A stretch of DNA of 64,000 nucleotides from Halopenitus sp041821145 (GTDB lineage: Archaea; Halobacteriota; Halobacteria; Halobacteriales; Haloferacaceae), in assembly GCF_041821145.1 (NCBI RefSeq), contig NZ_JBGUBC010000001.1:186001-250000 (forward strand). The letters are read 5' to 3'. A program made the position numbers and the translations under genes. This document shows, piece after piece, positions 8,428-17,517 of this stretch; positions within the stretch are counted from its first letter, which is position 1, and every line of letters starts with the position of its first letter. Under the pieces are notes generated by a model. It worked only from the letters and a program-made list of their open reading frames with translations. It had not been told where the DNA came from and did not search any database.

Positions 8428-9450
8428 ATGGACTGTGACAAGTGCGGTGCCGACGCCGTCATGCACGCCGCCTACTCCGGCGCCCACCTCTGTGAGGATC
8501 ACTTCTGCCGATCGGTCGAAAAGCGCGTTCGTCGCCGGATCCGCGAGGACGTCCTCCTCGATCCGGACGCCACTCCCGAAGAGCCCGACCGATGGGTGAT
8601 CGGCCTCTCGGGCGGCAAGGACAGCGTCGTTCTCGCGTCGATCCTCGATGACACCTTCGGGCCGGACCCACGCGTGGAGATGATCGCGCTCACGATCCAC
8701 GAGGGGATCGAGGGCTATCGAGACGAGAGTCTCGAGGCCTGCGAGCAACTGGCCACGGACCTCGAGATGCGTCATGAGGTCGTCTCCTACGCTGACGAGT
8801 TCGGCATCGAGATGGATGACGTCGTCGAGACGGATCCCGAGAACATGGCGGCCTGTGCCTACTGTGGAGTGTTCCGCCGGGATCTACTCGAGAAGTATGC
8901 CGAGGCGTTCGATGCCGACAAACTCCTGACCGGCCACAACCTCGATGACGAGGCACAGACGGCACTCATGAACTTCCTCGAAGGCGACGTCCGCCAGGTG
9001 GCGAAACATTTCGACGCCTCGCTTGGCCCCTTCGACGAGCGCGAAACGGGAGCCCGGACGGACGACCGGACCGCGGGGGACGGCCTCCGGGAGGAGTCCG
9101 ACCACTTCGTCCCGCGCGCGAAGCCCCTTCGAGACGTTCCCGAGAAGGAGGTCGCTCTGTACTGTCACCTGCGCGAGATCCCCGCACACATGGCGGAGTG
9201 TCCCCACTCCGAGGAGGCCTATCGCGGCGAGATCCAGTCGCTGATTCACGACCTCGAGGAGTCCCATCCGGGAACGCGACACTCGATCATGGCCGGCTAC
9301 GAGGAGCTTTCCGGGATCGTCGCCGAACGCTACCGGGAGGACGGCGACGATGGCAAGGCATCGCTCGGCGAATGCGTCGAGTGTGGATCCACCACCAGCC
9401 GAGAGGTCTGCCGAAAGTGTCGATTGATCGAGGCGATCGAGGCAGTATAG
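8428..9450 (+). CDS. ncsA: tRNA 2-thiolation protein NcsA (Ncs6/TtuA family)
   Basis: 340-residue ATP-pyrophosphatase that adenylates U34 of tRNAs for 2-thiolation, working with a ubiquitin-like SAMP sulfur carrier in haloarchaea. An N-terminal zinc motif (C3, C6, then C22, H25, C27) is followed by the PP-loop SGGKDS at 61-66, an internal CAYC pair, and a C-terminal four-Cys zinc ribbon (CVECG to CRKC). The start is the ATG giving MDCDKCGADA; upstream in-frame codons belong to the divergent promoter region. Confidence 0.92.
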   Translation: MDCDKCGADAVMHAAYSGAHLCEDHFCRSVEKRVRRRIREDVLLDPDATPEEPDRWVIGLSGGKDSVVLASILDDTFGPDPRVEMIALTIHEGIEGYRDESLEACEQLATDLEMRHEVVSYADEFGIEMDDVVETDPENMAACAYCGVFRRDLLEKYAEAFDADKLLTGHNLDDEAQTALMNFLEGDVRQVAKHFDASLGPFDERETGARTDDRTAGDGLREESDHFVPRAKPLRDVPEKEVALYCHLREIPAHMAECPHSEEAYRGEIQSLIHDLEESHPGTRHSIMAGYEELSGIVAERYREDGDDGKASLGECVECGSTTSREVCRKCRLIEAIEAV

Positions 9451-9556
9451 CGGCGCGAATCGGAGCGAATCGAAACGAACCGACTGCGGCTTCGCCACAG
9501 CTCCGTCGCGCCGAGGAAGCATCGGATCGGCTGGCTCGACGCGACTGCGACGCCCA

Positions 9557-9566
9557 CCCTTTTAGG
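9557..9566 (+). promoter_or_regulatory. TATA-like box of the SDR gene
   Basis: CCCTTTTAGG about 25 bases before the ATG at 9589, consistent with a leaderless start. Confidence 0.45.
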
Positions 9567-9588
9567 TCGGCGTCCCCCTCGGAGGAGT

Positions 9589-10383
9589 ATGACACGTTCG
9601 GACGTCGAAACGCGATCGGACGGGGGAACGGGACGGCTCCACGAGGAGACGGTCATCGTCACCGGCGCGAGCCGCGGGCTCGGCGCCTCGATGGCAAAGC
9701 GGTTCGTCCGCGAGGGAGCCAACGTCGTGTTCACCGCGCGCAGCGAAGAGGACCTTCGTGCGGTCGCAAGCGAGGTCGCGGACGCGCCGGGTGAGACGCT
9801 CGTCGTTCCGGCCGACGTCACCGACGAGGCGGCGATCGAGGAGCTCGTCGAGACGACGCGTGACGCGTTCGAGGGAGTGACCGGACTCGTCAACAACGCG
9901 GGGATCGGAATGTTGAGCCTCTATGACGAGAAACGCGCGATCCTCGAAGTGGATCTGGAGGATTGGGAGGCGATCCTGTCGGTCAACCTCACGGGCGTAT
10001 TCATCTGCGTGAAACACGTCGTGCCGGCGCTGATCGATGCCGGAGGCGGGAACGTGGTCAACATCTCCTCGGGGTTGGGTCGCCGAGCGTCGCCCGGCTG
10101 GGGCCCCTACGTCGCCTCGAAATGGGGACTCGAAGGATTCAGCCGCACGCTTGCGGACGAGGTGGCCGACGACGGGGTGAACGTCAACTGTCTGGACCCG
10201 GGGGGCCGCGTCGAGACTCGTTTTTGGGACCATCTCCCTGAGGCGGAACGCGATCAGGTGCTGGAACCGGACGTAATGAATGAGGCAGCCACCCGGCTGC
10301 TCGCACAGGAACCGGGCGGGATAACTCGCGAATCACTGCCCGCCGACGAGTGGGAAACACGACTTGACGGGACGAGAAACTGA
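9589..10383 (+). CDS. Short-chain dehydrogenase/reductase
   Basis: 264-residue NAD(P)-dependent oxidoreductase with a Rossmann fold. Cofactor loop TGASRGLG at about residues 25-32, the NNAG motif at about 103-106, the SxxxxxxxxxxxYxxxK active site ending YVASK, and a PG motif after it. Substrate unknown. Convergent with nadM, with a hairpin between the two genes. Confidence 0.88.
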   Translation: MTRSDVETRSDGGTGRLHEETVIVTGASRGLGASMAKRFVREGANVVFTARSEEDLRAVASEVADAPGETLVVPADVTDEAAIEELVETTRDAFEGVTGLVNNAGIGMLSLYDEKRAILEVDLEDWEAILSVNLTGVFICVKHVVPALIDAGGGNVVNISSGLGRRASPGWGPYVASKWGLEGFSRTLADEVADDGVNVNCLDPGGRVETRFWDHLPEAERDQVLEPDVMNEAATRLLAQEPGGITRESLPADEWETRLDGTRN

Positions 10384-10386
10384 CTC

Positions 10387-10411
10387 CACGATCGAGGAGA
10401 CATCGATCGTG
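10387..10411. terminator. Hairpin between convergent genes
   Basis: A perfect 9-bp stem (CACGATCGA at 10387-10395 pairing with 10403-10411) with a 7-base loop fills most of the gap between the convergent stops of the SDR gene and nadM. A bidirectional terminator is the simplest reading, although GATC-rich stems also arise by chance in this genome. Confidence 0.45.
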
Positions 10412-10421
10412 TTCGGAGCGG

Positions 10422-10934
10422 CTAGCCGTTCGCGTCCGTCTCCGCAATCCGTTGGATCCGGGAGACACCATCGATCTCACTGATGACGTCGACGACGGCT
10501 TCGGGGACGAGGGTCTGCCAATCGCGATCGTGAATCATCCGTTCACGAAGTTCCGCTCCCTCGAGAACGTCGCGTCTAAACATCGGGGATTGACGGACCT
10601 CGACGTCGGCCTCCTCGAAGAGGCGGATGACGAGCGGGTTGTTCGAGTAGGCGACCTGAAAGCCCGGGGACATGCTCTGGACGTGGCTCACCCACACGGA
10701 ATTGCGATCGAGGTCCTCGATCGGGACGACGTAGCTGGTGATATCGAGGTCCTCAACGGCCTTGGTGACCATCATAACCCGCTCACCGGCGGTAAAGGGG
10801 TTTCGTGTGGAGTGGGAGTCGCCGGCCGACCCGATTCCGAGCACGAGCTCGTCAACCTCCTGGGCGATCTCCTCGACCATGTGAAGATGGCCGTCGTGGA
10901 ACGGCTGAAAGCGGCCGATGTAGAACCCCCGCAT
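10422..10934 (-). CDS. nadM: Nicotinamide-nucleotide adenylyltransferase
   Basis: 170-residue archaeal NMN adenylyltransferase, which makes NAD+ from NMN and ATP. Nucleotidyltransferase signature GRFQPFHDGHL at residues 7-17 (the HxGH motif is HDGH), and the second motif ISSTMIR-like region is represented by RKNPFTAGERVMM-type sequence around 45-58. The length matches the archaeal family. A strong TATA box lies at 10958-10966. Confidence 0.93.
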   Translation of the reverse strand: MRGFYIGRFQPFHDGHLHMVEEIAQEVDELVLGIGSAGDSHSTRNPFTAGERVMMVTKAVEDLDITSYVVPIEDLDRNSVWVSHVQSMSPGFQVAYSNNPLVIRLFEEADVEVRQSPMFRRDVLEGAELRERMIHDRDWQTLVPEAVVDVISEIDGVSRIQRIAETDANG

Positions 10935-10957
10935 GTCCGGACCTACTGAGGGGAGGA

Positions 10958-10966
10958 TTTATAAAG
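10958..10966 (-). promoter_or_regulatory. TATA box of nadM
   Basis: TTTATAAAT on the minus strand, centred about 28 bases before the nadM ATG; one of the clearest TATA boxes in the window. Leaderless transcription is likely. Confidence 0.6.
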
Positions 10967-11104
10967 TCGGCGAGTCGCCGGCGTTGGAGTAAACGGTCGT
11001 TTTAACTCCTGTATCGTGCGATCGTGCGGACGAAACCGTCCAGCAGTGGGGGAGAAAGTATATCAATCGCCATCACCTGGTTTCGAATAGCGACGAACGA
11101 TTCT

Positions 11105-13402
11105 ATGAGTAACGAGAAGGACGACACCGAGCGCCCGACCGAGGATGGAGCTCCCCCCTCCGAGGGAGCGGATTCGGCCTCCGACGCCGACCGCGAGAGC
11201 GGCGACGCTGGGACCGATTCGCCCCCGACGGAGTCCGATCTCGACGGATCGAACGACGATCCGGCCGACGAGCCGACCGATGGAGTGGTCGGAGCGGACA
11301 CGGAGGATCCGGACTCCCCTGATCGGGTACAACCCGATCCGGAATCCGACGGCACGCTCACGGTAGAGTTCGCGGACGAACGGACCGTCGCGGAGGCGGA
11401 TCCCCGAGACGCGAACGAAACGACGCACGGCGACGGGACGGAGACACCCGACATCGAGGATCTCGGCAGTACCGTCGAGATCCACGGCGCCGAAGTCGAG
11501 GAGGATCCCGACGAGGATGACCTTCTCGGCGGGTTGAAGATCGACAGCACGGAGGACATCCAGATCCCCGATCGGCTCGTCGACCAGGTGATCGGCCAGG
11601 AGCACGCCCGCGACGTCATCATTAAGGCCGCCAAGCAGCGCCGACACGTGATGATGATCGGCTCGCCGGGGACCGGCAAGTCGATGCTCGCGAAGGCGAT
11701 GACCGAGATGCTCCCCAAAGAGGATCTTCAGGACGTCCTCGTCTATCACAACCCCGACGACGGCAACAACCCCAAGGTTCGGACCGTCCCTGCCGGCAAG
11801 GGAGAACAGATACTCGAGGCCCACAGGGAGGAGGCCCGAAAGCGCAACCAGATGCGCAGCTTCCTCATGTGGATAATCATCGCGGTCGTGTTGGGCTACG
11901 CGCTCATCATTGCCGGTCAGATCCTGTTGGGGATCATCGCGGCCGGCGTCATCTGGCTCGCGTTCCGGTATATGAACCGCGGGTCGGACGCGATGATTCC
12001 GAACCTCCTCGTGAACAACGCCGACACGAAGACCGCACCCTTCGAGGAGGCGACGGGCGCCCACGCCGGGGCACTGCTCGGCGACGTCCGCCACGACCCC
12101 TTCCAGTCCGGCGGGATGGAGACTCCCTCCCACGATCGCGTGGAAGCGGGTGCCATCCACCAGGCGAACAAGGGCGTGTTGTTCATCGACGAGATCAACA
12201 CCCTCGACATCCGGAGCCAACAGCACCTGATGACGGCGATCCAGGAGGGCGAGTTCTCGATCACCGGCCAGTCCGAGCGGTCCTCGGGCGCGATGGTCCA
12301 GACCGAGCCCGTCCCGACGGACTTCGTCATGATCGCCGCGGGGAACCTCGATGCGATGGAGAACATGCACCCCGCGCTGCGGTCGCGGATCAAGGGCTAC
12401 GGCTATGAGGTGTACATGGAGGACACGATCGAGGACACCCCCGAGATGCGCCGCAAGTATGCCCGCTTCGTGGCTCAGGAGGTCACCAACGACGGTCGAC
12501 TGCCGGAGTTCACGGCGGAGGCAATAGAGGAGATCATCCTCGAGGCGAAACGCCGGGCCGGCCGGAAGGGCCACCTCACGCTGTTGTTCCGGAACCTCGG
12601 TGGACTCGTCCGCGTGGCCGGCGACATCGCCCGCGGCGAGGGCTCCGACTACACCACCCGCGAGCACGTGCTCCAGGCGAAGGGACGCTCGCGGTCGATC
12701 GAACAGCAGCTCGCCGACGACTTCATCGAGCGCCGGAAGGACTACGAGCTGCAGGTCTCCGACGGCTTCGTCGCCGGCCGCGTCAACGGCCTCGCCGTGA
12801 TGGGCGAGGACTCCGGGATCATGCTTCCGGTGATGGCCGAGGTCGCCCCCTCACAGGGCCCCGGCGAGGTAATCGCCACCGGCCAACTCAAGGAGATGGC
12901 CCAGGAGTCGGTCTCGAACGTCTCGGCGATCATCAAGAAGTTCTCCGACGAGAACATCTCCGAGAAGGACATCCACATCCAGTTCGTCCAGACGGGCCAG
13001 CAGGGCGTCGACGGCGACTCCGCGTCGATCACGGTCGCGATGGCCGTGATCAGCGCCCTGGAGGGCGTCGGCGTTGACCAGAGCCTGGCGATGACGGGCT
13101 CGCTTTCGGTCCGCGGCGACGTATTACCCGTCGGCGGGGTTACCCACAAGATCGAGGCCGCCGCCAAGGCCGGCTGTACCCGAGTCATCATCCCGGCCGC
13201 CAACGAACAGGACGTGATGATCGAGGACGAATACGAGGAGATGATCGAGGTCATCCCGGTCAGCCACATCAGCGAGGTCCTGGAGATCGCCATGGAAGAC
13301 GAACCCGAGAGGGACTCGCTCGTCGACCGATTGAGATCGATCACTGGATCCGCGCTCAAAGAGCAGGGCGTCGCAAACCCGTCGAATCCGAGCCCGCAGT
13401 AA
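11105..13402 (+). CDS. lonB: Membrane-anchored ATP-dependent protease LonB
   Basis: 765-residue archaeal LonB, an essential membrane protease in haloarchaea. An acidic N-terminal extension of about 145 residues precedes the AAA+ module with Walker A GSPGTGKS at 186-193. Two adjacent membrane spans at about 252-290 are inserted within the AAA+ domain, as is typical of LonB. The proteolytic dyad is Ser639 (in GDSAS) and Lys682, 43 residues apart as in other Lon proteases. The start is the ATG giving MSNEKDDTE; an alternative in-frame GTG at 11024 also has a TATA-like box (gttttaact, about 10998-11006) at leaderless distance, so an N-terminally longer form cannot be excluded. Confidence 0.95.
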   Translation: MSNEKDDTERPTEDGAPPSEGADSASDADRESGDAGTDSPPTESDLDGSNDDPADEPTDGVVGADTEDPDSPDRVQPDPESDGTLTVEFADERTVAEADPRDANETTHGDGTETPDIEDLGSTVEIHGAEVEEDPDEDDLLGGLKIDSTEDIQIPDRLVDQVIGQEHARDVIIKAAKQRRHVMMIGSPGTGKSMLAKAMTEMLPKEDLQDVLVYHNPDDGNNPKVRTVPAGKGEQILEAHREEARKRNQMRSFLMWIIIAVVLGYALIIAGQILLGIIAAGVIWLAFRYMNRGSDAMIPNLLVNNADTKTAPFEEATGAHAGALLGDVRHDPFQSGGMETPSHDRVEAGAIHQANKGVLFIDEINTLDIRSQQHLMTAIQEGEFSITGQSERSSGAMVQTEPVPTDFVMIAAGNLDAMENMHPALRSRIKGYGYEVYMEDTIEDTPEMRRKYARFVAQEVTNDGRLPEFTAEAIEEIILEAKRRAGRKGHLTLLFRNLGGLVRVAGDIARGEGSDYTTREHVLQAKGRSRSIEQQLADDFIERRKDYELQVSDGFVAGRVNGLAVMGEDSGIMLPVMAEVAPSQGPGEVIATGQLKEMAQESVSNVSAIIKKFSDENISEKDIHIQFVQTGQQGVDGDSASITVAMAVISALEGVGVDQSLAMTGSLSVRGDVLPVGGVTHKIEAAAKAGCTRVIIPAANEQDVMIEDEYEEMIEVIPVSHISEVLEIAMEDEPERDSLVDRLRSITGSALKEQGVANPSNPSPQ

Positions 13403-13477
13403 CGCGCTCCGACTGGATTCGACGTCCCAGACCAGGGGACTCAACCCCGAGCCGCGTTCATATTTCATCCCACACCG

Positions 13478-14377
13478 ATGCCGAACTGGACCGGCTTTGC
13501 CGCCGCAATTCTCGCGTTGACGCTCCTGCTGTTGGTACTGGCACGTCGTTCCCAACGAGTTCTCGAACGAATCGCCGAGGATCGGGAGCGAATCGACATC
13601 GAGGAGCAGGGCCGAATCGCCGCCGAAGACCGAGACCGAATTGACGATCACGGCTTCGACGGTGACGCCAGTGTCCGGGTTGAGAGCGAACCGGAAGGTG
13701 CCGGCGAACGAAAACGCAGCGACGGTCGGGACGGCACCGACTCGCTCGACGTCGAGCGGGCCGATCGTGTTTCCACATCGGCGCTGTTCGTGAACGTCGC
13801 GGTTACACAGGCAGCCGTCCTCCTCGTGATCGTCGCGATCGCGTGGGGGTACGGCGTTCCGGCGAGCGATTTCGGCGTGGAGACGGGAGCGGGGATCGGT
13901 CTCCGGCCGATCGGGTACGGAATCGTGGCCGGCATCGGGTTATATCTCCTCGACGACGTGGCCGCAGCCCTCGGCGAGCGAGCGGGATACCAAGCGTCAG
14001 AACGGCTTCGCGAGACGCTTGCACCGTCGACCCGTAGCGAGTGGGTGACGCTGTTCGTGGTGGTTCTACCCACGATCGCGGTCACGGAGGAAACGCTGTT
14101 TCGTGGCGCACTCATCGGCGCGTTCGCGGCGGGATTCGGCGCCGATCCCTGGCTGCTTGCGGTCGGATCGTCGCTTCTCTTCGGATTCGGACACGGGGCT
14201 CAGGGACGAGTGGGCATCGTCGTCACCGGCGTCCTCGGGTTCGCCCTCGCCGGGGTGTTCGTCCACACCGGGAGCCTCCTCGTAGTGATCGTCGCTCACT
14301 ACGTGGTGAACGCGACCGAGTTCCTGGGACACGAGGGACTCGGACGGGCACCCGGTGACGTGCTTCGCCCGGAGTGA
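13478..14377 (+). CDS. CPBP-family intramembrane metalloprotease
   Basis: 299-residue membrane protein with a first span at residues 4-22, an acidic cytoplasmic-type linker to about 105, and then a set of spans holding the CPBP (CAAX protease/bacteriocin-processing) motifs: EExxxR with Glu204-Glu205 and Arg209 (EETLFRG), a His-containing motif FGFGHGAQG at about 245, and a C-terminal HYVVNATEF. The family includes Rce1 prenyl-protein proteases; the substrate here is unknown. It follows lonB by 75 bases on the same strand. Confidence 0.85.
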   Translation: MPNWTGFAAAILALTLLLLVLARRSQRVLERIAEDRERIDIEEQGRIAAEDRDRIDDHGFDGDASVRVESEPEGAGERKRSDGRDGTDSLDVERADRVSTSALFVNVAVTQAAVLLVIVAIAWGYGVPASDFGVETGAGIGLRPIGYGIVAGIGLYLLDDVAAALGERAGYQASERLRETLAPSTRSEWVTLFVVVLPTIAVTEETLFRGALIGAFAAGFGADPWLLAVGSSLLFGFGHGAQGRVGIVVTGVLGFALAGVFVHTGSLLVVIVAHYVVNATEFLGHEGLGRAPGDVLRPE

Positions 14378-14414
14378 TCGGTGACGATCCAGCTGGGAGC
14401 CATCGAGACGCCGA

Positions 14415-15335
14415 TCACCGCAGTCGTGCGCCGCCGGGGTGGACCCGCGTGATATCGGGATCGTAGCCGGCCTCTGAAAGACCGGCATCGAGAGCGATCA
14501 CCGTTCGGCCGAGCATCCCCATGGCGGCCTCGCCGCCCGCTGCCTCGACGAGGTCGATGGCCTCCGCGACCTCGGGCACGAGCAGACCCGCCTCCCGAGC
14601 GAACGTGCGTGAGGTCTCAAAAAGGACGGGGAGCGTCGAGTCCGATTGGAGAGTCGACAGAGCACGTTCGCCGGCGGCCGAAAGCCCGGCAGTGTCCTCC
14701 GAAAGGATCGATGCTGTCGAAAGCTCACCGAAGGAGACGTACTCAACGCGCGCGTTCGCCGGGACGCCATCGAGCGAGCCGTATCCGGGCGCCCCGGGTT
14801 CGAGACGGATCGGGATCCCGCCACGGGCCTCGGCGACGACGTCACCGAGGCCGGTTCCCGCCTCGACCTCGGCGACGTGAGCGATCGCGATGAGATCGTT
14901 TTCCGAGCGTCCGCACCCGAAGGCGTCGTTCGCTGCGAGCGCGGTGCCGAGTGCGGCCGCTCCCGAAACGCCGAATCCAGCTCCGACGGGGAGCGTCGTT
15001 TCGATCTCGACGTGCGCCTGGACATCGAGTTCAGCAAGGACGCTCTCGACTGGTTCGATTCTCGTTGGATCCCCGTTGAGGGTCGAGTGGATCGATCGCT
15101 GACCGTCGTCAGACGGTTCGACGGAGACCTCGACGCCCTCTTCGAGGGCGATCCCGGCCCCACGGGAGCCGGCAGCGCGGGAATTGTCGTCGGGATATGG
15201 GCTGAAGAAGCCGGTGACGTGGCCGGGAACGAACGCGCGTGATCGGACGTCGCGGTTTGAGTCCGCGCGATCGGCAGCGTCGGTGGGATCCCCAGGATCT
15301 ACGGGATCGGCGGTACGGTCCAGTTCGTCAGTCAT
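14415..15335 (-). CDS. Pantoate kinase
   Basis: 306-residue GHMP-superfamily kinase that phosphorylates pantoate in the archaeal coenzyme A pathway. After an acidic N-terminal tail of about 35 residues, the family motif FVPGHVTGFF appears, then the GHMP ATP loop LPVGAGFGVSGAAALG at about 114-129. Its pathway partner, phosphopantothenate synthetase, is encoded at 23.7 kb. It lies 8 bases downstream of aspS on the same strand. Confidence 0.88.
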   Translation of the reverse strand: MTDELDRTADPVDPGDPTDAADRADSNRDVRSRAFVPGHVTGFFSPYPDDNSRAAGSRGAGIALEEGVEVSVEPSDDGQRSIHSTLNGDPTRIEPVESVLAELDVQAHVEIETTLPVGAGFGVSGAAALGTALAANDAFGCGRSENDLIAIAHVAEVEAGTGLGDVVAEARGGIPIRLEPGAPGYGSLDGVPANARVEYVSFGELSTASILSEDTAGLSAAGERALSTLQSDSTLPVLFETSRTFAREAGLLVPEVAEAIDLVEAAGGEAAMGMLGRTVIALDAGLSEAGYDPDITRVHPGGARLR

Positions 15336-15343
15336 GGCTGTGA

Positions 15344-16657
15344 TCAGGGACTCAGCCGCTGTCGATCGCGCGGGAAGATCACGGCCTCGCGAATGTTGTC
15401 GAGGTCGAGAAGCGTCATCACGAGTCGCTCGGCACCGATCGCCCAGCCAGCGTGTGGGGGCATGCCGTATTTGAACATCTTCGTGTAGTACTCGAACTCG
15501 TCGGGATCGAGCCCCTGCTGTTCGAACCCGGCGATGAGTCGATCGTGTCGATGTTCACGCTGACCGCCGGAGACGAGCTCCATGCGCGGATGCATGAGGT
15601 CAAAGCCCGTCGAGAGGGTCTCGTCGTCGTCGTGATCTTTGATGTAGAACGGTTTGATCTCCGAGGGCCAGTCGGTGACGAAGTAGTGTTCGCCGACGTC
15701 CTGGCCGAGAGCATGTTCGCCCTCCGTCGGGAGGTCGTCCCCCCAGACGAGCTGTTCGTCGAGCTTGCCGGTGGCGTTGATGCGTTCGATCGCTTCCTCG
15801 TAGGTGAGCCGCGGGAACGAGTCGGTCGGGGCCTCGAAGTCCGCCGCGAGCCCGAGCGTTTCGAGTTGCTCGCTGCAGTTCTCCTCGACGGCCTCGTAGG
15901 CGGCCAGCACGACCGACTCACAGACGTCCATGGCATCCTCGTGGTCACAGAAGGCGCCCTCGAAGTCGATGGAGGTCGCCTCGTTGAGGTGTCGCGGCGT
16001 GTTGTGTTCTTCCGCACGGAAGATCGGGCCGATCTCGAAGACGCGCTCGAGTCCGGATCCGGCGGTTAGCTGTTTGAAAAGCTGAGGCGACTGGTTCATG
16101 AACGCCTCCTCGCCGAAGTAGGTGATCGGGAACAGCTCGGTTCCGCCCTCGGTTCCCGTGGCGACGATCTTGGGGGTTGTTATCTCCGTGGCGTTCGCCT
16201 CGCGGAACGCTTCGCGGGCCGCCCGAAAGATCTCCGCGCGGATCTCGAAGATCGCCTTGACCTCCGGCTTGCGGAGATCGAGCGTACGGTTGTCGAGCCG
16301 CGTCGGCAGTTCGGCGTCGACCTTGCCCGACGGATCGAGCGGAAGCTCGGTGTCGGCCTCGGCGACGACCGAAAGCGAGTCGGGGGTAACCTCGACGCCG
16401 GTGGGCGCGCGCGGCTCCTCGTCGACATCGCCGGTGACCGCGATCACCGACTCACGGGAGACGCCGAGTCCGGTCTCGACGAGCTCCTCGTCCATCTCGT
16501 CCTTCTCGAATTTGACCTGGATCCGCCCGGTCGTATCGCGGAGGATGAGGAATGCGATGCCACCGAGATCCCGGATCTCGTGGACCCAGCCGGCGATCGT
16601 AGCGTGATCGCCCGGCTCGGCGTCAGCCGTGTACGTGCGGTCGTCGAGTCCCTGCAT
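15344..16657 (-). CDS. aspS: Aspartyl-tRNA synthetase
   Basis: 437-residue class IIb synthetase of archaeal type: an OB-fold anticodon-binding domain at about 18-100, a short hinge, and a catalytic core with motif 2 (FRAEEHNTPRHLNE) and motif 3 (GWAIGAERLVMTLL) near the C-terminus. It charges tRNA-Asp; whether it also charges tRNA-Asn cannot be decided from motifs alone. The start is the ATG giving MQGLDDRTYT, with a TTTAAG TATA-like box on the minus strand at about 16682-16689. Confidence 0.95.
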   Translation of the reverse strand: MQGLDDRTYTADAEPGDHATIAGWVHEIRDLGGIAFLILRDTTGRIQVKFEKDEMDEELVETGLGVSRESVIAVTGDVDEEPRAPTGVEVTPDSLSVVAEADTELPLDPSGKVDAELPTRLDNRTLDLRKPEVKAIFEIRAEIFRAAREAFREANATEITTPKIVATGTEGGTELFPITYFGEEAFMNQSPQLFKQLTAGSGLERVFEIGPIFRAEEHNTPRHLNEATSIDFEGAFCDHEDAMDVCESVVLAAYEAVEENCSEQLETLGLAADFEAPTDSFPRLTYEEAIERINATGKLDEQLVWGDDLPTEGEHALGQDVGEHYFVTDWPSEIKPFYIKDHDDDETLSTGFDLMHPRMELVSGGQREHRHDRLIAGFEQQGLDPDEFEYYTKMFKYGMPPHAGWAIGAERLVMTLLDLDNIREAVIFPRDRQRLSP

Positions 16658-16958
16658 ACTCCCCTGTTCCGTGAGAGACGGCTTAAAGGACGTTGATTCG
16701 AACTTCGAGCCGTCACGTCGGGGCAGTCGTCGTCCCCCGGTTCGATCCGCGGCCAGCACCTCCGAGTCTCCCGCTTGCGACGACGCGTCCGTCACCGCCG
16801 AGAACGGAATCACCACGGCGGAGATCGTGGCGGAGATGTGGTGAACGGTGGTGGGCTCTCCCACGCGAAACGCGACCGACGCCAAGCGGTGTGACAAACG
16901 CGCGATCGGCAGCCCCCAACCCAGAACCTTCAGTAGCCCGCGTTCACAACGATCGGGT
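16658..16958. other. Divergent intergenic region, aspS to zinc-ribbon membrane protein
   Basis: About 300 bases with no supportable gene. The aspS TATA-like box is at its left end; no strong TATA box is evident for the rightward gene. Confidence 0.5.
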
Positions 16959-17504
16959 ATGCTTAACCGGTTCCGTCCGTGGATCGCCGCCGCGCTGGCG
17001 CTGGCGATCGTCGGACTCGGACACGCCTACCTCCGGCGGTGGGGACGGGGGTTGTTGTGGCTGCTGACGGTCATCACCTCCTCGTTCGTGTTGCACTCGG
17101 TCAACGACGTCGAACCGGTGAACCCGATCACGAACCCGGAGGGGGTCCCGATCGTCGTATTGGGACCGATCACGGTGCTCATCCTGCTGTCAGCGCTCGA
17201 CGCGTTCGTGCTCGGACGACGTGACCGTCGTCGAATCGGGCGTCAGGAGCCCATCATCGGCGCCGAACGGGTCAATGGAGGGACGGTCGACGGGACGAGC
17301 CGATCGGCAGAAGCGGAAGCCGGAGCGAAATCGGAGCAGGAGGCGGACCCAACTGCCGGTAGTCACGGACGAAACGCGTCGACGGGGAGCCAAACGGAGC
17401 CGAAGCCGACGCTGAAGTGTCCACACTGCGGCAAGGAGACCGACGCCGAACTCGACTTCTGTCACTGGTGTACCGAACCCCTCTCGACGATCGACGAGGA
17501 GTGA
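16959..17504 (+). CDS. Membrane protein with C-terminal zinc ribbon
   Basis: 181 residues. Three hydrophobic stretches in the first 90 residues (about 7-22, 31-50, 66-86), a charged low-complexity linker, and a C-terminal CPHCG...CHWC zinc ribbon at about residues 152-170. Haloarchaeal proteins of this plan are known but uncharacterised. The start is the ATG giving MLNRFRPWIA; an upstream in-frame extension exists but is not protein-like. Convergent with the AroB' gene. Confidence 0.75.
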   Translation: MLNRFRPWIAAALALAIVGLGHAYLRRWGRGLLWLLTVITSSFVLHSVNDVEPVNPITNPEGVPIVVLGPITVLILLSALDAFVLGRRDRRRIGRQEPIIGAERVNGGTVDGTSRSAEAEAGAKSEQEADPTAGSHGRNASTGSQTEPKPTLKCPHCGKETDAELDFCHWCTEPLSTIDEE

Positions 17505-17517
17505 CCCCGGTCGTCGC

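Noticed and set aside
11063..12667. A 534-codon minus-strand frame opposite lonB
   Set aside because: Antisense to the well-supported LonB gene; no motif.
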